Source: Plotosus lineatus
Taxonomy: Eukaryota; Chordata; Actinopteri; Siluriformes; Plotosidae
DNA: 64,000 nucleotides
Direction of reading: 5' to 3'
NCBI GenBank assembly: GCA_024760905.1
Contig: CM045745.1
Span: 2,361,501-2,425,500, forward strand
In this document: piece after piece, positions 33,567 through 43,910 of the stretch
Position numbering within the stretch: position 1 is the first letter of the stretch
How the letters are laid out: every line of letters begins with the position of its first letter
Made by a program: the position numbers and the translations under genes
Notes under the pieces: model-generated
Told to the model about the DNA's origin: nothing
Database searches by the model: none
Seen by the model: the letters and a program-made list of their open reading frames with translations, nothing else

Positions 33567-34404
33567 CTTCTTCTTCTTCTTCTTCTTTTACTTTCGGCTG
33601 CTCCCTTCAGGGGTCGCCACAGCAAATCATCCGCCTCCACCTCACCCTGTCCTCCGCATCTTCTTTTCTGACTCCAACGACCTTCATGTCTTCCTTCACC
33701 ACATCCATAAATCTCTTCTTCGGTCTTCCTCGAGGCCTTCTGCCTGGTAGTTCCAACCTCAGCATCCTACTGCCAATATACTCACTATCCCTCCTCTGTA
33801 CATGTCCAAACCATCTCAATCTAGCCTCTCTGACTTTGTCTCCAAAACATCTTACATGTGCTGTCCCTCTGATATACTCATTTCTGATCCTATCCATCCT
33901 CGTTACTCCCAGGGAGAACCTCAACATTTTTATCTCCGCTACCTCCAGCTCTGCCTCCTGCCTTTTCCTCAGCGCCACTGTTTCTAAGCCATACAACATC
34001 GCTGGCCTCACCACCATCTTGTACACTTTTCCCTTCATTCTTGCTGACACTCTCCTATCGCACATCACACCGGATACTTTTCTCCAACCATTCCAGCCTG
34101 CCTGCACACGCTTCTTCACCTCTTTTCCACACTCTCCATTGCTCTGGATTGTTGAGCCTAAGTACTTAAAATCCTCCACCTTCCTTATCTCTGCGCCCTG
34201 TAACATCACCGTTCCTCCTGGGTCCTTCTCAGTCACACACATGTATTCTGATTTTCTGAGGCTAACCTTCATTCCTCTCCTTTCCAGGGCATACCTCCAC
34301 CTCTCTAGATTTTCCTGCACTTGTTCTCTGCTCTCACTACAGATCACGATGTCATCTGCAAACATCATAGTCCATGGAGATTCTTGTCTCACCTCGTCTG
34401 TCTC
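33567..34404 (-). mobile_element. RTE-type LINE 3' part (copy B)
   Basis: Minus orientation, 5' truncated at about 34404. One open frame (34440-33607, 277 codons) covers FADDIVICSESREQVQENLER, KYLGSTIQSNGECGKEVKKR, LYGLETVALRKRQEAELEV, RWFGHVQRRDSEYIGSRM and LPGRRPRGRPKKRFMDVVKE. It retains the FADD catalytic box and the segment QVQENLERWRYALERR that copies A and C have lost. The finger and motif A regions are absent, so it cannot act alone. Confidence 0.9.
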
Positions 34405-34407
34405 AAA

Positions 34408-35279
34408 AAAACTCACTTTTACAGGCAGTGAATGCCTCATTTTACCGTTACAGAGACTGATCCAATAAAATTAGTAAGTTTGATCTACCATTTTGCTCCC
34501 AGTACACATGAGCGGTTATTAAACATAGGTAACACTGGGGGTGGTGGTTTTGGTTGTGTGTGTGTGGGGGGGCATTATTGGAGCAGGATGCTTATTTCGT
34601 CCAATACGGTATCTTCTTTTCCTTTCGGCTTTTCCCTTCAGGGGTCACCACAGCGAATCATCTGCCTCCATCTCACCTTATCCTTTGCATCTTCTTCTCT
34701 TACACCAACGATCTTCATGTTCTCCTTCACCACATCCATGAATCTCTTCTTTGGTCTTCCTCTAGGCCTTCTTTCTGCCTGGTGGTTCCAGCCTCAGCAT
34801 CCTACTGCCAATATACTCACTATCCCTCCTCTGTACATGTCCAAACCATCTCAATATAGCCTCTCTGACTTTGTCTCCAAAACATCTTACATGCGCTGTC
34901 CCTCTGATATGCTCATTCCTAATCCTATCCATCCTCGTCACTCCCAAAGAGAACCTCAACATTTTCATCTCTGCTACCTCCAGTTCTGCCTCCTGTCTTT
35001 TCCTCAGTGCCACTGTTTCTAAACCATACAACATCGTTGGCCTCAACACTGTCTTGTACACTTTTCCTTTCATTCTTGTCGATACCCTCCTATCACACAT
35101 CACACCGGACACTTTTCTCCAACCATTCCAACCTGCCTGCACACGCTTTTTCACTTCTTTTCCACACTCTCCATTGCTCTGGATTGTTGAGCCTAAGTAC
35201 TTAAAATCCTCCACCTTCCTTATCTCTGCTCCCTGTAACCTCACCGTTCCTCTTGGGTCCTTGTCATTCATGCACATGT
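34408..35279 (-). repeat. Inverted duplication, arm 2
   Basis: Inverse of 30938-31808. Arm 2 lies within the 3' part of copy A plus 205 bp of its 3' flank. The spacer between arms is about 2.6 kb. Confidence 0.92.
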
Positions 35280-35358
35280 ATTCTGTCTTACTGAGGCTAA
35301 CCTTCATTCCCCTCCTTTCCAGGGCATACCTCCACCTGCACTTGTTCTCTACTCTCAC
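34762..35358 (-). pseudogene. RTE C-terminal domain, copy A
   Basis: A 198-codon frame after the deletion: RRGMKVSLSKTEYMCMNDKD, KYLGSTIQSNGECGKEVKKR, GVMCDRRVSTRMKGKVYKTV, LYGLETVALRKRQEAELEV and RWFGHVQRRDSEYIGSRM. It stops after LEPPGRKKA because of a 4-nt insertion shared with copy H. Confidence 0.9.
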
Positions 35359-36067
35359 TACAGATCACAACGTCGTATGCAAACATTGTAGTCCATGGGG
35401 AATCTTGTCGAACCTCGTCTGTCAGCCTGTCCATCACCATAGCAAACAAGAAGGGGCTCAGAGCTGACCCTTGATGCAGTCCCACCTCCACCTTGAATTC
35501 GTCGGTCACACCGACAGCACACCTCACCACTGTCTTACATCTCTCATACATGTCCTGCACCACTCTAACATACTTCTCTGCCACTCCAGACTTCCTCATG
35601 CAATACCACAGTTCTTCTCTTGGCACCCTGTCATATGCTTTTTCCAGATCCACAAAGGCACAATGTAGCACCCTCTGACCTTCTCTGTACTTCTCTATTA
35701 ACATCCTCAAGGCAAACATTGCATCTGTGGTGCTCTTTCTTGGCATGAATCCAAACTGTTGTTCACAAATGCTGACCTCTGCCCTTAGTCTAGCTTCCAC
35801 TATTCTTTCCCATAACTTCATCGTATGGCTCATCAACTTTATCCCTCTGTAGTTGCTGCAACTCTGCACGTCTCCCTTGTTCTTAAAAATGGGCACCAGC
35901 ACACTTCTCCTCCACTCCTCCGGCATCTGCTCACTCTCTAGTACCTTGTTGAATGTTCTTGTCAGAAAATCTACTGCTACCTCTCCTAGACACTTCCATA
36001 CCTCCACAGGTATATCATCGGGACCAACTGCCTTTCCATTCTTCATCCTCTTCAATGCCCTTCTCAC
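35297..36067 (-). pseudogene. RTE reverse transcriptase, copy A
   Basis: A 256-codon frame: RRALKRMKNGKAVGPDDIPV, LVPIFKNKGDVQSCSNYRGI, EQQFGFMPRKSTTDAMFALR, FVDLEKAYDRVPREELW (motif A with catalytic D), VGLHQGSALSPFLFAMVMD (motif B) and TMFAYDVVICSESREQVQ (motif C, FADD to FAYD). The frame then runs into nonsense (VEVCPGKEGNEG) because of a 14-nt deletion at about 35337. The motif C change alone should abolish polymerase activity. Confidence 0.92.
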
Positions 36068-36117
36068 TTCACCCTTACTGATCTTTGCTACATCCTGCTC
36101 CTCAATGGTTACCTCTT

Positions 36118-37629
36118 CTACTCTTTTTCTCTCTCATTTTCCTCATTCATCAGCTCTTCAAAATACTCTTTCCATCTTCCCAGCACACTTCTGTCATTAG
36201 TCAATACAGTTCCCTCTCTGTCCTTTATCAATCTAACTTGCTGCACGTCCTTCCCATCTCTATTTCTCTGCTGTGCCAACCTGTATAGATCATTTTCTCC
36301 CTCTTTACTATCCAACCTATCATACAAGTCATCATACGCCCTCTGTTTGGCCTTAGCCACTGCTACTTTCAGCTTACGCTGTGTCTCCCTGTACTCCTGT
36401 TTACTCTCTTCGGTCCTCTCAATGTCCCACTTCTTCTTGGCTAACCTTTTCCTTTGTACACACTCCTGCACTTCCTCATTCCACCACCAAGTCTCCTTAT
36501 CTACTTTCCTTCCAGAGGACACACCAAGTACTCTCCTACCTGTGTCCCTGATCACATTTGCTGTGGTTGTCCAGTCATTTGGAAGCACTTCCTGGCCACC
36601 CAAAGCCTGTTTCAACTCCTCCTTGAAGACAACACGACACTCTTCCTTTTTCAGCTTCCACCACTTTGTCTTCTGCTCTGCCTTTGCCTTTTTCACCTTT
36701 CTCACCATCAGAGTCATCCTGCACACCACCATCCTATGCTGTTTGGCAACACTCTCACCCACGATGACTTTGCAGTCACTGACTTCCTTCAAATTACATC
36801 CCCTACACAAGATGTAGTCTACCTGTGTGCGCCTACCTCCGCTTTCATAAGTCACCCTATGCTCCTGTTTCTTCTCAAAGAAAGTATTCACCACAGCCAT
36901 TTCCATCCTTTTTGCAAAATCTATCAACATCTGTCCTTCTGCGTTCCTGTCCTGGATACCAAACCTGCCCATCACTTCCTCGTCCCCTCTGTTGCCTGCC
37001 CCAACATGTCCATTGAAGTCTGCACCTATGACCACTCTTTCACCTCTGGGGGTACTCTGCATCACTTCATCTAAGTCACTCCAGAATCTCTCCTTCTCTT
37101 CTAGCTCACATCCTGCCTGTGGGGCATAAGCACTAACAACATTGAGCATTACACCTTCAATTTCTAACTTGAGATTCATCACTCTGTCTGACACTCTTTT
37201 CACTTTTAGAACATTCCTGACAAACTCCTCCTTCAAGATGACTCCGACTCCATTTCTCTTCCCATCCACACCGTGATAAAATAGCTTAAACCCTGCTCCT
37301 AAGCTTTTAGCTTTGCTACCTTTCCACCTGGTCTCCTGAACACACAGTATGTCCACCTTCCTCCTCTGCATCATGTCAACCAGCTCTCTACCTTTTCTGT
37401 GCATAGTTCCAACATTCAAAGTCCCAACTCTCAGTCCTAGACTCATGCCTTTCCTCTTCTCTCTCTGCCTACGGACACGCCTCCCACCTCTCCTTCTTCG
37501 ACGTCTTCGACCAACAGTAGTCCAATTTCCATCAGCACCCTGTTGATTGACAGCACTGATGGCGGTCGTTGTTAACCCGGGCCTCGACCGATCCGGTATG
37601 GAGGTAATACTTTTGATTTGCATTATCAA
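36118..37629 (-). pseudogene. RTE endonuclease and linker, copy A
   Basis: A 503-codon frame, the longest in the window. Residues 55-80 are arginine-rich (GRRRRRRRGGRRVRRQREKR). The APE endonuclease follows: LRVGTLNVGTMHRKGRELVD, DILCVQETRWKG (catalytic E), SAYAPQAG, VVIGADFNGHVGAGNRG and TQVDYILCRGCNLKEVSD. Then a basic linker (WWKLKKEECRVVFKEELKQ, ETWWWNEEVQECVQRKR). It ends LMNEENEREKE where a small indel shifts frame relative to copy D, which continues as KRVEEVTVEDQEVAK. Ancestral role: target-site nicking for target-primed reverse transcription. Confidence 0.92.
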
Positions 37630-37755
37630 TAGTTGGCATTGGTTTTACGTCGGATGCCCTTCCTGACACAACCCTCTGCATTTCTCCGGGCTTGGGACCG
37701 GCATGAGGGGGAGAGACACTGGTTAGTGCCCCCCCCCCCACCTCATGGCTGCATT

Positions 37756-38572
37756 CAAATACCTAATAAGCTAAAAGCTGAAGTTAACAAATCATAATCC
37801 TGACCCTGTTTTCCAGTTTATGTTGCGTGAATTCTGTATTAACATCCATTATTTATTCTTCCACAAATAACATCTTAACTACTATAATTAACCTATATGA
37901 ACTGTGACATGATAAGATGTGTTTTGTTTTCTTTGTATTATATAAACAATATTACTTCTTGTCCTCGCATTTCTTATTGTATGGTTATGTTGAGTATTTT
38001 GCCTTCCAGGCACTTCTAGGCTGATGTAAATACAGTAATTGTAAACCACGCTGCACATTAATCCTGATGAAAATCTTCACAGATGCTGGAATTCAATAAA
38101 ATAAATATCTAAATAGATTCTTATCACAATACATTAGGTCATTTTTTTAGATGTTCCTTCATGCCCCTGAGAACCTGATGATGATGTTTGAAACAGCAGT
38201 TTGACTATAAGGCACTTTTTGACTGTAGTCAGATCAAGCATTAAAGTGCCTTGTCATTATAATTGTGGCCCCATGTTCCGAAAGAGAAGGAGGAGAGAGA
38301 CAGACATGAAGACAGCCTTGGCTTCCCATTAATGGATTCTCAGTGAGAGGCGAACAAATAAGCTTTTGAAATACACCTCCATGTTATGTTGTTCTGCAAG
38401 GCCTGTTATTCCTTTGTGTTTGGTTATGTCTAGAATGATAACATTCAGGGTGTTTTTGCATATATTTCAACTGATGATGAAATGGTCAGAAAACCCTAAT
38501 AAAGAATAGGTGTAAAAAAAAATAATAAAAAAGAAGAGAAAAGGAATTTGAACAGTTTGTAAAGGATCACTG

Positions 38573-38639
<67 letters not shown>

Positions 38640-38944
38640 CTTTATTGATTTGTATTTCTTTACATTGGAATAAACAACATATCAGTTAAAGAAAGCGTTA
38701 TAATCATTATAATCATGGTAAAAAAAAAGATTGACGTATAACTACAGGATGTAGAACTATTGTTTCTCTTGAACATGCACTGTTTATGGAAAGCAATGAT
38801 GGAAATTAAGTACTGTACTGTACTATGAATGGTGCGCCCTCTGGTGTTGAAAACTATACTTGAACGTCGAACAAAAATGATGAGAGGTGAGACGTTACAA
38901 AAAATGACTCAAAATTACTTTATTTTTGCAACGATTTATTCAGT
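37756..38944. other. No recognisable gene; (CT)n tract
   Basis: Unclassified intron sequence. A (CT)n microsatellite of about 64 bp lies at 38572-38635. Confidence 0.5.
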
Positions 38945-39057
38945 ACTGAATCACTTTATCCTGTTATGGTCGCAGGAAGGTTGGATAATGTCTTAGCTGG
39001 GTGATGGAGGGGGATCACCCTGAACAGCTCACCAGTCTCTCACAAGACTAGCATGCA

Positions 39058-39100
<43 letters not shown>

Positions 39101-39362
39101 CTGAGCTTTTTTGAAATATTCAGTTCTCCCAATGTGCTTGTCTTTGGATTGTGGGATGAATCCAGAGTACTCAGAGGAAACCCATGCAACCGAACGTGCA
39201 AGAATATGACTAGAAACCAGAGTACTGTACCTGGAGGAAACGCACGCAAGCACAGGGAGAACATGCAGACTCCACACAGAAACGCCCAAGCTGGGAATCG
39301 AACCCAGGACTTCTTGTTGTGAGGCAGATGTGCCAACCACTACAGCATCGTGTTGCCCTATA
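38945..39362 (-). mobile_element. SINE, minus strand, with (CA)n insertion
   Basis: Head GGCAACACGATGCTGTAGTG-like on the minus strand near 39356, B-box-like GGTTCGATTCC, body GTTTCCTCC and CATGTTCTCCCTGTGC, then an L2-like tail down to 38945. A (CA)n tract at 39058-39099 lies within it. Confidence 0.8.
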
Positions 39363-39744
39363 CGAATATTCAAGAGAAGAAAAAACAGGCACGAGCGCTT
39401 TAAGAACAATGGTTAGCGAAACAGTCAGGTTGTACAGGAGACGCTGCTGAGAAACACCACTGCAGTTCAGAAGACACCCTGACATTCACAATGTGACCTT
39501 TTAGTGACTACACCACATTCCAGAAGAAATTAAATGTCATGCATTTCCTGTGAGTCTGTGCATATGGTATGCGTTCCCACTGTGCATGCTGTCCAAATGC
39601 AACTGGCAGTTTGTGACTAAACAATATTCACTTATTTATAGAAAAATGGCCAATCATTCACATACTGTATCTTTGATGGCAATACACTCTGCGCCTGCTT
39701 TGTCGGACTGATTAAAATAAATGCATTTCCTCTGCCCGACATCT

Positions 39745-40046
39745 TCTGTGAATCATCTGATTTGCATGGTTGATTTGGCAGAGGTTTTTACGTCGGATGC
39801 CCTTCCTGACACAACCCTTTAGCAGGGGACAGAAACACGCTGACAGCTTTGCAGCTCCTCTTTACGAAAGTCAGCAATGGTTCTTTTACATGAACCTCTC
39901 ACCGTAGACAGTGAGAGACATGGCCCGCCTTTGATAACCCAGTTAGCTACACAGGGGGGACAGTGACAACCTTGTGGAGAGTGGGACTCGAAACCCCAAC
40001 TTCGGATCAGCGATCCAGCGCCCTATACCACCAGGACACCACTGCC
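39745..40046 (-). mobile_element. tRNA-headed SINE with RTE-derived tail
   Basis: Minus strand: head with A box TGGTG(T)CCTGGTGG and B box GGTTTCGAGTC, body, then GGAAGGGCATCCGACGTAAA and 'aatcagatgattcac'. The last 3' UTR-derived bases are missing, so the 3' end is truncated. Confidence 0.82.
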
Positions 40047-40191
40047 CGACAGTAGATGGAGCTGTTATATACCAGTACTGCTGGCTGACAGTAATTTGTG
40101 CTTTGAATGGCAAGATTCAAGTCTGACACGTTATTACTCTCACTGTCAGTCATTTTAAAGAATGAAGGTGGCATACTGTAACTTCTAAGTA

Positions 40192-40560
40192 CAGTGGTAC
40201 CTCACCTTACGAAATACCGACGAAAAATCCAGGTTACGAAATGCATTTACCTAAAATTTCCGTCTCTGGATACGAAACAAATTCACGTTACGAAACGCGC
40301 CATCTCAAAAATTCAAACAATCCGCGAGTTGCTCTCCCATTGGCTATCTCCCAACATCCCACCCTGCTGGCCTTCCATTGGCTATTATGGAGCTACATCT
40401 CCATAATACCCATGACGCATGAGTTACTGTTGTTTCGTGAGTTTATCAAGTGTGCTCATTTAACTTTATTTTTTGACTCAGGATTTTAATTTTGCAAAAA
40501 CATTTGTAAGATTATAACTCTGCTAAGAAGACATGGTCAACACACACGTGCACACACACA

Positions 40561-40607
<47 letters not shown>

Positions 40608-41499
40608 CTGTCAAGTTGTACGGTTTTGGCGTAATTTGTACAAGTGAGCACTGATTTTTAAATGTGTACGCCGTACGTCCGAAATCTGTACGTTTTTCGA
40701 TCATTTCGTCTTTTTTTTTTAACTCCGTTTTTTGTGTCACCGTTTCGGTAAAGAGACGATACGCCGAATTGGTCTGTAGCCGTTTTCTCGCGAGAATCGC
40801 GCGTTGCGTTTATCGTCTGCTATCGTCTGCTCTTTCCGACCACGTGACCGCACTTTCACTTCCGCCATCATTCAAGTCAAACTTAATTGCGAGCTCAAGT
40901 GCCATGAAGTGAAGCCATCAAAAGAAATGATTGAAAGTGCCAAAAGTGCTACATATAGTTATAATAAAGATCACTGTTAAATTTTCTTAATCATGCAGCT
41001 GAAGATATTACTCTTTTATTTGATTGCACCAGGTTATATGTTACAACATTACCAATAAATTCATATTATATTAAAAATAGAGTTTAATTTTTGTTTCATA
41101 TTGCACGCGATAATAAGACGCGTAAGATTAGTTGCTATTTTGTAAGGGCATAAGTAGCCATTTGTAAGATCGCCAACGGCCTAGGGTTGACAGGTATGCA
41201 CACACACACACACACACACACATGCGCGTGTGATTCCCAGTGAAAGTGATTCCCGGTGCGAGTGAAAAGAAGACGCAGGCGCGTGGCATGCGGTTGAGTG
41301 ATATCGCAAAGGAATATGGCCAAATCTATCTACCATCGGTACGATATTGAAGCAGAAGGAGACCTTAGAAGGTATACTTTTATAATTTTTATAGGGTTTA
41401 GGGGGTAGTATTGGAGGCCTTGGAACAAATCAGGCCTTTTACATGTAAAACGCAGTTCGATTTACGAAAAAATCAGGTGATGAAATCACTTCTGGAATG
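40192..41499 (+). mobile_element. Tigger-like element with HTH relic and nested insertion
   Basis: Left end CAGTGGTACCTCACCTTACG, identical to that of the element at 2818. The right side (41240-41499) has the family sequence, including a frame reading GMRLSDIAKEYGQIYLPS (CENP-B-type HTH). The right terminus is replaced by a SINE at about 41500. A separate element (40603-41198) lies in its (CA)n tract. Confidence 0.75.
40603..41198. mobile_element. Unclassified DNA element with 12-bp inverted ends
   Basis: 596 bp starting CATACCTGTCAA and ending TTGACAGGTATG, perfect 12-bp inverted repeats, set in the middle of a (CA)n tract. Interior has repeated 'gtacg' motifs and a frame at 40664-40912 without recognisable domain. 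Looks like a non-autonomous cut-and-paste element; superfamily not determined. Confidence 0.65.
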
Positions 41500-41500
41500 G

Positions 41501-41722
41501 ATTGTCTCTCACTGTCTATGGTGTAAGGTTCATGTAAAAGAACCGTTGCTGACTTTCCGCAAGAGTAGCTGCAAAGCCACCATCATGTTTATGCCCTGCA
41601 ATGGCCTGGTGAGCTGTCCAGGGAGGTACTCTGCTTTCATTGGGAGTTGGCTGGGATGGCGTCAGTCTCCCAGCGACCCTGATTAGGACTAAGGGGTTAC
41701 ATAAAATAAATGAATGAGGATG
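41501..41722 (+). mobile_element. SINE body and L2-like tail, head missing
   Basis: Starts in the body ('attgtctctcactgtctatg') and runs through 'gcaatggcctggtgagctgt' to 'gattaggactaaggggttac' and AATGAATGAG. It truncates the Tigger-like element on its left. Confidence 0.8.
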
Positions 41723-41796
41723 CTTCCTGGACATGTTAATTGTTGAATTTATTTATAACATTTGTTGGAATTAAACATTATATTTCTTGCTCTAAA

Positions 41797-42015
41797 GGTT
41801 GGCACAGTGGCATAGTGGTTAGCACATCTGGCTCAAAACTGGAAGGTCCTGTTTTTGTTCACCATACCCAGTACGGGCATATCTTTGTGACATTTTCACA
41901 TGGGTTTCCTCCATGTGCTCCAGTTTCCTCCCACAGTCCAAAGACATGCACATTAAGCATGTACACTGCCTTTGCCCAGAGGAGACTGGGATGGGCTCTA
42001 GCCTCCCACATGGCT
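41797..42015 (+). mobile_element. SINE fragment
   Basis: Head GGTTGGCACAGTGGCATAGT and 'ggttagcacatctggctc', body GGGTTTCCTCCATGTGCTCC and 'ctcccacagtccaaagacat'. It ends 77 bp before a colec12 exon. Confidence 0.75.
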
Positions 42016-42091
42016 ATGTCTTTTTAAATATTTTACACTTTCGTATTAATTCACATCTTAGTGCTTTTCTTTTGTGCACATTTCTTGTCAG

Positions 42092-42178
42092 TGGTCCAAA
42101 GGATGGATGATGTGACTGAGGGGATGGAAAACTATGAAAACAAAATAATTGCAGTAGAAACAGACTTGAAAAAGCTTG
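42092..42178 (+). CDS. colec12: colec12 exon, start of coiled-coil stalk
   Basis: Acceptor TTTCTTGTCAG at 42091, donor GGTGAG after 42178. It is phase 1 in and phase 1 out. It encodes VVQRMDDVTEGMENYENKI then IAVETDLKKL, the membrane-proximal start of the extracellular stalk with heptad-like spacing. It joins in frame to GYK from the membrane exon and to DDQTGRKSE in the next exon. Confidence 0.95.
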
Positions 42179-42280
42179 GTGAGTTCTCTATAAAGACAGA
42201 CTACAGTTATATGTCTAAAGTACTTTTTTCTTTGTAATTAATGTATTTTTTGTGTATTGGAATAATTTTTTTACACACAG

Positions 42281-43324
42281 ATGATCAAACAGGAAGGAAG
42301 TCAGAGAATGCCACAAGTGAAATATTATCATTCAAGGCAGAAATCCAAACATTGCAGAACCAAATTAATGATATCGCCCTGAGTGCATCTACCAACAGGG
42401 CAGCTTTGGATGAGCTACGGGTTGTAGGGGAGGATATGCAAAATGGCCATGTATCACTGAGAGACCTTCTAGAAAGCAATACAAACACCATTCTGACTGT
42501 CAACCGTACACTAACTATGTACAATAATCTGATTGGTGGACTGAAGTCAGACACAGAGCGGCTTCAGTCTGATCTTCAGGTACAGACAAGGGAGCAGAGT
42601 CAGTCTACCCTCAGCCTTAATGTTCTCAACTTCACTCAGAGCCAACAACGAAATGTCATCAGGACCCTCCAGAGTTCAGTGGAGGATACCAGCCAGATAG
42701 TCCACAAGCTGAAGAATGACTACCTGAGTCTACAGCAGTTGACCAGGCAAGCCAAGGCAGATGCTGATTGGCTCAGAGGAAAAGTGCAGAACCTCCAGTT
42801 GCTGACTACTAATAACTCGGCACTGGCCCGATCTAATACTGATGCACTTGAAGACATAGCATCACAACTCAATTCACTGTCTGAACAGTTTCAGAATGCT
42901 TCAACTACTATAGACAGCCATGACCAGAATCTGCGTGAGGTCATGGATCAGCAGCGTGATCATGATATTGCCACCACCAATAGGTTTGACATTTTGGAGG
43001 CACGTCTGGATCGTAATGAGGAGGACATAGACCGAATTACAGGGAATGTGAGCTTTGCTACACAGCTGCTAGGATCCATCAGCAGTGACCTGAATGGTCT
43101 TCGTACCTGTGCAGAGACCGTCACGAGGCACTCAGGCTTGCTTTTGGCCCTCAACAGCAGCATTGTCGAAGCCAGGTCAGATGGCACTGAGCTCAAAACA
43201 CAACAAGAAGAGCTTGCTGCCAGGCTTGACAAAGAAGTGAGCAGCCTCTCTATAGTCATGGAAGAAATGAAATTGGTGGACAGCAAACACTCTCAGCTCA
43301 TAACCAACTTCACCATTCTTCAAG
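42281..43324 (+). CDS. colec12: colec12 exon, main coiled-coil stalk
   Basis: A single 1,044-bp exon, acceptor TTACACACAG at 42280, donor CAAG|GTAGTG at 43324/43325, phase 1 both ends. It encodes about 348 residues of heptad-rich, mostly helical sequence that trimerises the receptor. Visible N-glycosylation sequons: NRT, NFT, NNS, NAS, NVS, NSS and a final NFT. It ends IVMEEMKLVDSKHSQL then TNFTILQ, a stretch very characteristic of collectin-12, directly before the collagen domain. The large undivided coil exon is the usual gene structure of this family. The minus-strand frames here are shadows. Confidence 0.97.
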
Positions 43325-43409
43325 GTAGTGGTTAGGTATATTGAAGGTTTGAATGTAAAATGCTGGAGGGACCAAAAATAATAGAATTTCATTAATATTA
43401 TGTTTGCAG

Positions 43410-43910
43410 GTCCTCCTGGTCCAAGAGGCCCACGGGGAGATAAAGGACCGCAGGGACCTGCAGGCAAACAAGGTCTAAAAGGTGATAGTGGAGAAAAGGG
43501 TGCTCCAGGGATGCCAGGGCCAAAAGGAGACAAAGGCCCACCTGGAATTCCAGGAATTTCTGGCTTCAAAGGTCCCCCTGGACCAAGAGGAAATCCTGGG
43601 TCAAAGGGCTCAAGAGGATCAGGAGGTCGTGCTGGGTCTCCAGGGGAGAGGGGTGATCCTGGTTTACCTGGTCTTGCTGGCAGAGATGGTCAACCAGGTC
43701 CCCAGGGGCCTCAGGGAACCCCAGGGCCACAAGGACCGGTGGGACCTATGGGACCACAAGGACCTCCTGGTCCTCCTGGCCCTGTTGGTCTACAAGGACC
43801 AGCTGGCCCTACTGGACCTCCCCCACAAATATCTAAACCTTTGCAGCCAATCGGACCACAAAGCTCAATGTCCCGTCAAGTTCACAAACTTCCTCCCACC
43901 AGCATCCCAG
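43410..43910 (+). CDS. colec12: colec12 exon, collagen-like domain
   Basis: Acceptor TGTTTGCAG at 43409, donor CCAG|GTAAAA at 43910/43911. It encodes 46 uninterrupted Gly-X-Y triplets starting [20 protein letters not shown] and ending GPAGPTGPP, followed by a short linker rich in P, Q and S ([15 protein letters not shown]...IPG). Clusters of K and R at Y positions (GPKGDKG, GFKG, GSKGSRG) form the positively charged face that in scavenger receptors binds polyanionic ligands such as oxidised LDL and microbes. Hydroxylation and triple-helix formation are expected in the ER. Phase 1 both ends. Confidence 0.97.

Larger units (their letters stand above)
34613..37755 (-). mobile_element. Full-length RTE-type LINE (copy A)
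   Basis: The most complete copy, 3.14 kb, with 5' end AATGCAGCCATGAGG (inverse at 37741-37755), 5' UTR, coding region and 3' UTR. It is followed on its 3' side (34408-34612) by the start of the same DNA element that follows copy H. The coding region is broken into three frames by two shifts (about 36105 and 35337), and the catalytic FADD reads FAYD. Endonuclease is intact in sequence. Not autonomous. Confidence 0.92.
25127..42091 (+). other. colec12: colec12 intron, 17 kb, repeat-filled
   Basis: Bounded by a GT donor (25127) and an AG acceptor (42090-42091) with matching phase (phase 1 on both sides). Nearly half of its 16,965 bp is RTE-type LINE sequence in both orientations, plus hAT-like, Tigger-like and SINE insertions. 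No additional colec12 exon is needed: the encoded protein joins GYK to VVQRMDD as expected for the family. Confidence 0.9.

Noticed and set aside
43177..43569. 130-codon minus-strand frame with Gly-Pro repeats ([20 protein letters not shown])
   Set aside because: It is the antisense shadow of the colec12 collagen exon, which has matching splice sites and phase on the plus strand.
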